Assembly (NCBI GenBank): GCA_025350445.1
Contig: JANXXV010000337.1
Span: 1 to 6,759 of the forward strand
Direction of reading: 5' to 3'
Source: Bryobacteraceae bacterium
GTDB taxonomy: Bacteria; Acidobacteriota; Terriglobia; Bryobacterales; Bryobacteraceae
Length of the DNA stretch: 6,759 bases
Under the pieces are notes generated by a model. It was not told the origin of the DNA. It saw only the letters and a program-made list of their open reading frames with translations, and ran no database searches. Positions 1-5,338 of this stretch are shown piece by piece. Position 1 is the stretch's first letter, and every line of letters begins with the position of its first letter. The position numbers and the translations under genes are program-made.

Positions 1-32
1 ATCAGCGTTATCGGCTTCCGGTGTGTGGGGGA
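1..32 (+). repeat. 3' part of the DGR variable repeat (VR) with its invariant 3' end
   Basis: Bases 1-32 align without gaps to template positions 245-276. Bases 10-32 (23 nt) are identical to 254-276. The four mismatches in bases 1-9 are at 2, 5, 7 and 8, and each lies opposite a template adenine: A246 to T, A249 to G, A251 to G, A252 to T. Homology ends exactly at base 32, one base before the end of the Asp codon preceding the stop. The GC-rich identical block matches the position expected for the IMH (initiation of mutagenic homology), where retrohoming begins. The 5' part of the VR is upstream of the window. Confidence 0.93.
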
Positions 33-36
33 TTAA
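1..36 (+). CDS. 3' end of the DGR target gene (C-type lectin/FGE-sulfatase-fold protein), 5' part outside window
   Basis: Only the last 11 codons and the TAA stop are present, reading I-S-V-I-G-F-R-C-V-G-D. A terminal GFRCV-type motif is characteristic of the C-type-lectin/formylglycine-generating-enzyme (sulfatase-modifying factor) fold found in many DGR target proteins. The assignment is strengthened because the same motif is encoded in frame at the end of the template repeat at 254-277. The three codons ATC, AGC and GTT at 1-9 correspond to AAC, AAC and AAT in the template, so this is the diversified ligand-facing part of the protein. Nothing can be said about its N-terminus, signal sequence or localisation. 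The identification rests on the DGR context more than on the 11 residues themselves. Confidence 0.8.
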   Translation: MSVIGFRCVGD

Positions 37-159
37 CTTCCCTTTATCCTGTTCCCTTTTCCCTTTACTCCCTAAGGCAAAACTCGATTGGCGCTGCGAA
101 TTTTTTTAAAGATGGCGCTCAGCCCCTGCAAAGGAGTACGATTGATTTGGAACAGCACC
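37..159 (+). other. Intergenic stretch between VR and TR, with a polypyrimidine tract
   Basis: No gene is supported here. Bases 37-73 contain only three purines (46, 51, 67) and three copies of TTCCCTTT (38-45, 52-59, 59-66). A 7-base direct repeat TGGCGCT occurs at 89-95 and 113-119, flanking a T7 run at 101-107. An AAGGAG sequence at 131-136 resembles a strong Shine-Dalgarno site, but it precedes only a 16-codon TTG-started frame (142-192) that runs into the template repeat. A promoter for the template RNA is expected in this interval; I could not identify a convincing -35/-10 pair. Confidence 0.6.
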
Positions 160-276
160 TGCACCGCTGCGCGGCGGTTCCTGGAACAATAATGCCAGGA
201 ACCCGCGCGCGTCGAACCGTAACAGGAACGAGCCTGCCGAACATAACAACAATATCGGCTTCCGGTGTGTGGGGGA
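160..276 (+). repeat. DGR template repeat (TR), 5' boundary approximate
   Basis: Read in the frame starting at 167, this stretch spells an idealised lectin/FGE C-terminus: LRGGSW, then an Asn/Arg-rich block, then NNNIGFRCVGD. Between 185 and 253 there are ten AAC/AAT codons and 26 adenines in 69 bases, in an otherwise GC-rich region. Asn codons built on AAC/AAT are the hallmark of DGR templates, because randomising their adenines gives wide amino-acid choice without creating stop codons. The 3' end is fixed at 276 by loss of identity with the VR. The 5' end cannot be fixed because the matching VR lies outside the window; similarity to usual target-protein sequence begins near 167. It is non-coding in function and is transcribed and reverse-transcribed. 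Confidence 0.93.
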
Positions 277-451
277 CACCAGGCGTTTGCGCGAAAGCGG
301 GAACGAGGGTGAGAGTCGCCGTGCCTGCCAGCGATGGCGTCGCGGGGAGAGTGCCGCCCTGGTATCCGGGCGCTGGTCCAGGCTCGCTCCCCGGGCCGAA
401 CATAACCAACGGGCTGGTTTTGTGGTAACGCCTCCGGAAACTCCGGGCGGT
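277..451 (+). ncRNA. Structured spacer downstream of the TR, probable part of the DGR template RNA
   Basis: This 175-base stretch separates the template from avd and can fold into three successive hairpins. The largest has a perfect 7-bp outer stem, 343-349 (CGGGGAG) with 387-393 (CTCCCCG), and an inner 5-bp stem, 358-362 with 378-382. The second pairs 404-408 (AACCA) with 415-419 (TGGTT). The third pairs 434-437 with 443-446 (CCGG, loop AAACT), just before the avd start. In the Bordetella phage BPP-1 DGR, the spacer RNA next to the TR is needed for template-primed cDNA synthesis; a similar role here is inferred from position. The frame is open through this region, but the translated residues do not resemble Avd. 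Confidence 0.5.
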
Positions 452-802
452 GTGAAGCTCAGCCAGTCCGACTCCGCTCCCGCCGTCCAAAAGGCATACG
501 AATTCCCGCTGTGGCTGCTGCCAAAGGTGGAACGCTATCCTCGCGGATACCGCTTCACTGTTGGCGAACGGACGGCGATAACAATGCTTGTGGTTCAGGA
601 AGCGCTACTGGATGCGGCCTACTCAACCAGGAAGCGCGATGCGCTGGAGTTGGCACAACGGAAGTTGAACGCCCTGCGCTATCTGGTTCGGATGGCGAAA
701 GATTTGGGGCTTTTGGGCGTAGACCCCTATGGCTACGCGGCCGAGAAGATGGACGAATTGGGCAGGATGATTGGCGGCTGGCGGAAGGCGGCCGAACGAT
801 AG
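452..802 (+). CDS. avd: DGR accessory variability determinant (Avd), four-helix bundle protein
   Basis: The predicted 116-residue protein matches the Avd family in length and pattern. It is a small basic four-helix bundle that in known DGRs forms a pentamer, binds the RT and template RNA, and is needed for cDNA synthesis. Visible family features are the first helix with QKAYEFPLWLLPK (13-25), the P-R-G-Y-R-F-T-V-G-E-R turn (30-40), a helix with LEL..RKLNALRYLVRMAKDLGLL (65-88) and the closing GGWRKA segment (108-113). I chose GTG 452 as start because conserved sequence begins shortly after it; GTG 422 is an alternative adding ten residues. The frame stays open back through the TR, but GTG 269 lies inside the TR and is an unlikely start. 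The TAG stop directly abuts the RT start codon, implying coupled translation. Confidence 0.9.
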   Translation: MKLSQSDSAPAVQKAYEFPLWLLPKVERYPRGYRFTVGERTAITMLVVQEALLDAAYSTRKRDALELAQRKLNALRYLVRMAKDLGLLGVDPYGYAAEKMDELGRMIGGWRKAAER

Positions 803-1948
803 ATGAAGCGCGTCGGTGGCCTGTGGACGCAGCTGACCGATTGGCAGAACTTGGCTGAAGCCGCCCGCCGCGCCTCTCTGGGAAAACGCAGCCGGCCGGA
901 TGTCGCTGCGTTTCTGATGGACCTGGAACCGAATCTGGCAGCCCTGCGGCGCGAGTTGTTAAGCGGTGGTTATACGCCCGGGGCCTACCGCACGTTCCTG
1001 ATCCGGGAGCCGAAACCGCGCCAGATCTCCGCCGCTCCGTTCCGCGACCGCGTCGTCCATCATGCGCTCACCCAGATTCTGGAGCCGGTCTTCGAGCCGC
1101 GATTCAGCCCGGCCAGCTATGCGTGCCGTGTGGGCAAGGGAAGCCACCGCGCACTGAAAACTGTCAGCCAGGCTGCCCGCACTGCGCCCTACGTCTTGAA
1201 GTGCGATATCCGGAAGTACTTCGCATCCGTCGACCACGCCATCTTGCTCCAGCAGTTAGAGCGGGCGGTGAAATGCCGGCCGACTCTCGACCTGGCGTCG
1301 CGAATCATTGCTGGTTCGAACGCGCAGGAGGAAGTGAACTGGTACTTTCCCGGCGATCTGCTGCTGACTCCTTACGAGCGGCGGCGAGGGCTGCCGCTGG
1401 GGAATCAGACGTCGCAGTTTTTCGCCAATGTCTACTTGAACGCGCTGGATCAACTGGTCACGCGGGAAGTGCGGCCGGCGGCGTATGCGCGGTACGTGGA
1501 CGACTTTCTGTTGCTGGACACAGACAAGGGCCGCCTGCAAGATGCGCGGATCCAGGTTGAAGCGCACTTGGATAGTGTAAGGCTGCGGCTGCACGAGAAG
1601 AAAAGCCGGGTCTATCGGACTGCGGACGGTGTGACATTTCTGGGGTGGCGCGTGTTTCCCGATCGCGTGCGGCTGGTGCGCGGGAACGTGGTGCGGTTCC
1701 GGCGGCGGTTGCGGAATCTGCTCGCGGGATTACGGTCCGGCGAGCTAACGCGGGATAACGCTGTGCAGAGTGTGCAGGCATGGATCGGACACGCGCGGCA
1801 TGGGGGTACGTGGCGCCTTCGTGAGCAGATCTTCGAACGGAATCCGATTGTAATCCCGCCCCTATCAATGCAGTGTGCGCAATCGCAAAGCCAATCAACG
1901 CATCACCCGGTAGGGCCACCCGCAACTCCCGCCAACCCGCACTTGTAA
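803..1948 (+). CDS. DGR reverse transcriptase
   Basis: This 381-residue RT copies the template RNA with adenine-specific infidelity to produce the mutagenised cDNA that replaces the VR. Catalytic aspartates are visible at D135 (KCDIRKYF, motif A) and D233/D234 (YARYVDDF, motif C). The block LGNQTSQFF has the S204-Q205 pair in motif 4, which distinguishes DGR RTs from group II intron RTs (QGxxxSP). FLGWRV (279-284) and the WIGHARHG thumb segment (from W327) complete the domain. No maturase, endonuclease or other fused domain is visible. The start ATG follows the avd TAG with no gap, and GGAAGG-like sequence at 783-788 may serve as ribosome binding site. The last 30 or so residues, after NPIVIPP, form a Ser/Gln/Pro-rich tail that looks disordered. 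Confidence 0.98.
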   Translation: MKRVGGLWTQLTDWQNLAEAARRASLGKRSRPDVAAFLMDLEPNLAALRRELLSGGYTPGAYRTFLIREPKPRQISAAPFRDRVVHHALTQILEPVFEPRFSPASYACRVGKGSHRALKTVSQAARTAPYVLKCDIRKYFASVDHAILLQQLERAVKCRPTLDLASRIIAGSNAQEEVNWYFPGDLLLTPYERRRGLPLGNQTSQFFANVYLNALDQLVTREVRPAAYARYVDDFLLLDTDKGRLQDARIQVEAHLDSVRLRLHEKKSRVYRTADGVTFLGWRVFPDRVRLVRGNVVRFRRRLRNLLAGLRSGELTRDNAVQSVQAWIGHARHGGTWRLREQIFERNPIVIPPLSMQCAQSQSQSTHHPVGPPATPANPHL

Positions 1949-1954
1949 TATAAT
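1949..1954 (+). promoter_or_regulatory. Possible -10 box upstream of the beta-propeller gene
   Basis: A perfect TATAAT begins one base after the RT stop codon and lies 25 bases before the ATG at 1980. No convincing -35 hexamer was found at the usual distance, so the call rests on the -10 consensus and its position between functionally unrelated genes. It would separate transcription of the propeller gene from that of the DGR. Confidence 0.4.
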
Positions 1955-1967
1955 CGGCAAGCTCTTC

Positions 1968-1973
1968 AAGGAA
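1968..1973 (+). promoter_or_regulatory. Shine-Dalgarno site of the beta-propeller gene
   Basis: AAGGAA lies six bases before ATG 1980, a normal spacing, and supports that start. The downstream genes starting at 3083, 3580, 4504 and 5339 have no comparably clear site. Confidence 0.6.
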
Positions 1974-1979
1974 GCACGA

Positions 1980-3086
1980 ATGTCTTTCACCTACAAAGCC
2001 CTACCAGCCCTACTCTTCGCCTCAACGCTCTTGCCCGCCGCGCCGCCCGCGTCCAAAGAGCAACACCTGCTCTACGTAGCCAACCCCGGCATCCGCAACT
2101 ACGAAGAAAACGGCGGCGTCGGCGTAGTGGTCTACGACATCGACAACGGATACAAATTCGTCAGGCGCATGCCCACCTGGGACGTCCCCGCCGGCCAGAA
2201 ACCGGAAAACGTAAAGGGCATCGCCGCCAGCGCCAAGACCGGCAAGGTCTACGTCACCAGCCTGAACCGCATGATGGCCCTGGACGCCATCACCGGCAAG
2301 AAGCTCTGGGATAAGAGCTATGAAGGCGGCTGCGATCGCCTGGCAATCTCCCCCGATGGCAAGCTCCTCTACGTGCCCCAGCTTGAAGGGCCGCTATGGA
2401 CCGTCGTCAACGCAGCCACCGGCGCGGTCCTCACCAAAATCGAAACCAAGGCGGCGTCGCACAATACCATCTACTCGCTTGACGGCGCCCACGTTTACAT
2501 GGCTGGCCTGAAGTCCCCGCTGCTCTCCATCGCCAGCACCGACAATCATAAGGTCTCCTCCACCGTCGGCCCGTTCTCGGATTTCATCCGCCCCTTCACC
2601 GTCAACGGCAGCGACACGCTCTGCTTCGTAAACGTAAACAAGCTGCTCGGTTTCGAAGTGGGCGATATCAAAACCGGCAAGATGCTCCACCGCGTGGAAG
2701 TGCAGGGCTACAAGCAAGGCCCGGTCAAGCGCCATGGATGCCCCAGCCACGGAATCGCTCTAACGCCCGATGAAAAAGAACTCTGGCTTGCCGACGGAGC
2801 CAACAACTTCGTCCACGTTTTCGATGCCACCGTCATGCCGCCGAAGCAGATGCAAAGCATCAAGCTCCGCGACTCCCCAGGTTGGCTGAGCTTCAGTCTC
2901 GACGGTTCCAAAGCGTACTCGTCCACAGGCGAGATCATCGACGTAGCCAGCAAGAAAGTAGTGGCCACTCTAACCGATGAAGCCGGACGGGCAGTACAAA
3001 GCGAAAAGCTTCTGGAGATCGTGGTCGCAAATGGAAAGGTAATTCACGCCGGAAATCAATTCGGCGTCGGCATGAAGAAAAAGTGA
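1980..3086 (+). CDS. Exported YVTN/YncE-like beta-propeller protein
   Basis: The 368-residue product begins with a probable signal peptide (a hydrophobic stretch around residues 7-20, with Ala-rich cleavage candidates near 20-24), so it should act in the periplasm or outside. The rest is built of repeated short beta-propeller units with the pattern 'SPDGK.LYV......V...D..TG': GKVYVTS..MMALDAITGKKLW, LAISPDGKLLYVP, YSLDGAHVYMAG, ALTPDEKELWLADG and FSLDGSKAYSS. Six or seven blades are likely. Such propellers bind ligands or partner proteins, and some carry enzymatic cofactors; no catalytic residues can be assigned. Its stop codon overlaps the start of the cytochrome c gene, so the two products may work together. 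Substrate and partner are unknown. Confidence 0.85.
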   Translation: MSFTYKALPALLFASTLLPAAPPASKEQHLLYVANPGIRNYEENGGVGVVVYDIDNGYKFVRRMPTWDVPAGQKPENVKGIAASAKTGKVYVTSLNRMMALDAITGKKLWDKSYEGGCDRLAISPDGKLLYVPQLEGPLWTVVNAATGAVLTKIETKAASHNTIYSLDGAHVYMAGLKSPLLSIASTDNHKVSSTVGPFSDFIRPFTVNGSDTLCFVNVNKLLGFEVGDIKTGKMLHRVEVQGYKQGPVKRHGCPSHGIALTPDEKELWLADGANNFVHVFDATVMPPKQMQSIKLRDSPGWLSFSLDGSKAYSSTGEIIDVASKKVVATLTDEAGRAVQSEKLLEIVVANGKVIHAGNQFGVGMKKK

Positions 3087-3451
3087 ATGGAATCGTATTC
3101 TGCATGGTAGCCATGACAGCCGTTGCATTCGCGGAGGACAGCGCACGCTTCTTCGACAAGCGCGTCGCGCCCATACTGACGAAGCGCTGCCTGGGCTGCC
3201 ACAACCAGGAATTGAACGACGGCGGAATCTCTTTTCTGGATCGGGAAACGCTGCTCAAAGGCGGCAGCCGCGGCCCCGCTATCATCCCGGGACAACCGGA
3301 ACAAAGCCTCCTGATTCACGCTATTCGGCGCGACAGCGAATTGCAGATGCCGCCCGGTTCGAAGCTCCCCCCGCGAGAGGTCGCAACCCTTACCGAATGG
3401 ATAAAACGCGGCGCTCCCTGGGGAACGAAACTCCATCTCGCAAACAAATAA
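3083..3451 (+). CDS. Small exported planctomycete-type cytochrome c
   Basis: The GTG start overlaps the upstream TGA stop in the sequence GTGA, a four-base overlap typical of translational coupling. The 122-residue product has a short hydrophobic signal sequence (about residues 3-17, ending AFA-ED) and then one cytochrome c domain. C36-L-G-C39-H40 is the covalent heme site, with H40 as axial ligand; M89 in the LQMPPG motif is the likely second axial ligand. The segment FFDKRVAPILTKRCLGCHN and the downstream GGxSRGPAIIPGxPEQSLL pattern match the Planctomycete-type cytochrome C domain. In planctomycetes and acidobacteria that domain usually heads large DUF1549/DUF1553 proteins; here it stands alone. 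Electron transfer linked to the adjacent propeller is an inference from gene overlap. Confidence 0.88.
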   Translation: MNGIVFCMVAMTAVAFAEDSARFFDKRVAPILTKRCLGCHNQELNDGGISFLDRETLLKGGSRGPAIIPGQPEQSLLIHAIRRDSELQMPPGSKLPPREVATLTEWIKRGAPWGTKLHLANK

Positions 3452-3579
3452 ACCCAATGTGCTATCCGCTTGACTCACGTAATTGTTCCGGCACCCGCTT
3501 GGTGGGGCGGTCCCCCTGGACCGCGCCGGACGCCCTCGTCCCGCTGCCGGAGCCAACGCGGATACACCACTAACCCAAT
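3452..3579 (+). other. Intergenic region with a palindromic REP-like element
   Basis: No gene is supported in this 128-bp gap. Most of it is occupied by the inverted-repeat element at 3486-3552. No T-run follows the hairpins, so it does not look like a standard Rho-independent terminator. No clear promoter or ribosome binding site precedes the ATG at 3580. Confidence 0.6.
3486..3552. repeat. Double hairpin enclosed by an outer inverted repeat, REP-like
   Basis: Two adjacent perfect hairpins share the same loop CCCT: a 7-bp stem GCGGTCC/GGACCGC (3507-3513 with 3518-3524) and a 5-bp stem GGACG/CGTCC (3528-3532 with 3537-3541). They are enclosed by an outer stem pairing TTCCGGCA (3486-3493) with TGCCGGAG (3545-3552), eight pairs with one G-T wobble. 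The whole can fold as a three-way junction of 67 bases. Paired hairpins in an intergenic gap resemble REP/BIME-type elements. Only one copy is present in the window, so dispersal across the genome is not shown. Confidence 0.65.
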
Positions 3580-4500
3580 ATGACGAAATTACTCTGCTGT
3601 CTCCTTTTCCTGATTCCCGCGGCCGCGCAAGAGCCTGAAGTCGCCGCCGCCGTAGCGTTCACCGAAGGCCCAACCGTAGACCGCGACGGCAACGTCTACT
3701 TCTCTGAAATTGTGAACGAGCGCATCATGAAGCTCGACACCAAAGGCGTGCTCTCCATCTACCGCGAACACAGCAACGTCGCCAACGGGCTGCTCATAGA
3801 TCCGCAAAACCGTCTCATCGCCTGTGAAGGCGCGTCATGGGATCGCTACGGCGTCTCGGTCAAGGGGAAACCTCGCGTAACGCGCACCGATCTGAAAACC
3901 GGGAAAATCGAAATCCTCGCCGAGACCTACCAGGGCAAACCGCTGCAAGCCCCCAACGACGTCACCATTGACGGCAAGGGCCGCCTCTACTTCACCGACA
4001 TGGCGGGCATGTCCGTTTATCGAATCGATGCCCCCGGCAAGTTCACGCGCATTCTGACAGACCCCGATATTCAGCGCCCCAACGGCATTCAAATCGCGCC
4101 CGACGACAAGACTCTCTATCTCATCGAAGCCAATCCCGCGCAAGGCGGCGCCCGCATGATCCGAGCCTACGACCTGCAACCCGACGGCTCGGTGCGCAAC
4201 ATGCGGGTCCATTACAACTTCTATCCGGGCCGTAGCGCGGACGGCATGAGTATCGATATCCAAGGCAACCTCTACGCCTCCGCCGGATTGATCCGGCCCA
4301 GGGGCACCTCGGAAACGCTCGATACCAAGTGCGGAGTCTACGTCATCTCACCCAAGGGCAAACTGCTGAAATTCATCCCCATCGCCGAAGATACAATCAC
4401 CAACAATGCTTTTGGCGGACCTGATATGAAAACCCTCTACATCACCGCCGGCAAGACCTTGTACAAGGTGAGAACGGAAATCCCGGGGCTCCCGCGCTAA
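3580..4500 (+). CDS. Exported SMP-30/gluconolactonase-family (LRE-like) beta-propeller hydrolase
   Basis: The 306-residue product has a signal peptide (MTKLLCCLLFLIPAAA, cleavage near residue 16-17) followed by a six-bladed SMP-30/gluconolactonase propeller. The family's metal-coordinating residues are in place: E29 in FTEGP, N168 in RPNGI and D221 in SADGM. N126-D127 in the APND motif supplies the usual substrate-side Asn. Known members hydrolyse lactones such as gluconolactone using a divalent metal; the exact lactone cannot be deduced here. The export signal places the enzyme in the periplasm. The next gene starts three bases after this stop, so the two are very likely cotranscribed. The ATG has no recognisable Shine-Dalgarno site, but the signal peptide starts directly at it, which supports the start. 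Confidence 0.9.
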   Translation: MTKLLCCLLFLIPAAAQEPEVAAAVAFTEGPTVDRDGNVYFSEIVNERIMKLDTKGVLSIYREHSNVANGLLIDPQNRLIACEGASWDRYGVSVKGKPRVTRTDLKTGKIEILAETYQGKPLQAPNDVTIDGKGRLYFTDMAGMSVYRIDAPGKFTRILTDPDIQRPNGIQIAPDDKTLYLIEANPAQGGARMIRAYDLQPDGSVRNMRVHYNFYPGRSADGMSIDIQGNLYASAGLIRPRGTSETLDTKCGVYVISPKGKLLKFIPIAEDTITNNAFGGPDMKTLYITAGKTLYKVRTEIPGLPR

Positions 4501-4503
4501 ATC

Positions 4504-5271
4504 ATGAAACGACTATCACTAGCTCTACTCTGCGCCACAATCTGCATCGCCCAGACAACGGCCCCGGTGGAAATCGAACTGATGACCTACGCCGAAATCC
4601 ACGACGCCATCCATAAGAACGGCAAGACCACTGTGCTCATCTACAACGGTGGCACCGAGCAGCGCGGGCCGCACGCGGTCCTGGGCGGACACACCTTCAT
4701 CGCCCACCGCGCCGGCGCCGACATCGCGCGCCGGCTTGGCAATGCGCTGCTCGCGCCCGTGATGCCGTTCTCGCCCGCGGATGGCCATCTCAACGCGAAT
4801 TGGCCGGGCACCGTCTCTATCCCCACCGCCGTCTATCTCAGCGTGAATGAAGCGGCCGTCGCCAGCATGGTCACCAACGGTTTCCGCCACATCGTCCTCA
4901 TGGGCGATCACGGCGGCGCACAGAAAGAACTGGACGCGCTCGCCGCCAGGCTGGATGCGAAGTACCGGCCCCAGGGCGTTCGCGTTCACTTTTGCGGCGC
5001 CGTGTATCGCGCCTATGGCGACTTCAATGAATATCTGAAACAGAACAAGCTGCCCATCGGCACCCACGCCGGCATCTCCGACACGTCGGTGCTTATGTAC
5101 CTGGGCGGAAGCGATTGGATCCGCAAGGACAAGCTCGAGGCCGGGTCCAAAACAAACGGCATCAATGGCGACCCGCGCCTCTCCACCGCAGCCATCGGCA
5201 AAATCCTCTACGAAAGGAAGATCGCGGCAGCTGTTGACGAGATCCGCAAGATGACGCCCGCCGCACCTTAG
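4504..5271 (+). CDS. Exported creatininase-family amidohydrolase-like protein
   Basis: The 255-residue product has an N-terminal signal sequence (about residues 3-17) and a creatininase-family fold, the family of creatinine amidohydrolase and MftE. The first family motif reads GTEQRGPHAVLGGHT, with E52, H57 and H63; the second reads LMGDHGGAQ, with D135 and H136. In Pseudomonas creatininase the metal ligands are E34, H36, D45, H120 and E122. Aligned to it, H36 becomes R54 and D45 becomes H63, so the metal site is altered. Creatinine hydrolysis should therefore not be assumed. From memory, many bacterial relatives carry EQNGPH...GKHN at this place, so this is probably a separate subfamily. It follows the SMP-30 gene after three bases. 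Confidence 0.87.
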   Translation: MKRLSLALLCATICIAQTTAPVEIELMTYAEIHDAIHKNGKTTVLIYNGGTEQRGPHAVLGGHTFIAHRAGADIARRLGNALLAPVMPFSPADGHLNANWPGTVSIPTAVYLSVNEAAVASMVTNGFRHIVLMGDHGGAQKELDALAARLDAKYRPQGVRVHFCGAVYRAYGDFNEYLKQNKLPIGTHAGISDTSVLMYLGGSDWIRKDKLEAGSKTNGINGDPRLSTAAIGKILYERKIAAAVDEIRKMTPAAP

Positions 5272-5318
5272 AGCTTCCCCGGGTTGGCGGACTATCGAAG
5301 CGTTTGGCGCATTCCAGG

Positions 5319-5324
5319 TATAAT
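5319..5324 (+). promoter_or_regulatory. Possible -10 box upstream of the kinase gene
   Basis: A perfect TATAAT lies 14 bases before ATG 5339, in the 67-bp gap after the creatininase-family gene. Transcription would start close to the ATG, leaving almost no leader, which fits the lack of a Shine-Dalgarno site there. No convincing -35 box is present at 16-18 bp spacing. Confidence 0.4.
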
Positions 5325-5338
5325 CATCCGTACCTGCA

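Noticed and set aside
26..43. BPP-1-like cruciform just after the VR
   Set aside because: The best pairing is only GGGA (29-32) with TCCC (39-42) plus one wobble pair, too weak to claim as the conserved 8-bp retrohoming hairpin.
21..428. Plus-strand open frame covering the VR end, TR and spacer
   Set aside because: It is out of phase with both the lectin C-terminus and avd, crosses the template repeat and shows no recognisable protein family.
269..451. Extension of avd upstream to GTG 269
   Set aside because: That start lies inside the TR and the extra 61 residues have no Avd-like sequence. Avd proteins are normally about 115-125 residues, which fits a start near 452.
803..1948. Group II intron or retron reverse transcriptase
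   Set aside because: Motif 4 has SQ, not the SP of group II intron RTs, and there is no maturase or endonuclease domain. The adjacent avd and TR/VR pair settle it as a DGR.
3486..3552. Rho-independent terminator
   Set aside because: The hairpins are GC-rich, but no T-run follows either on the + strand, and the outer inverted repeat fits a REP-like element better.
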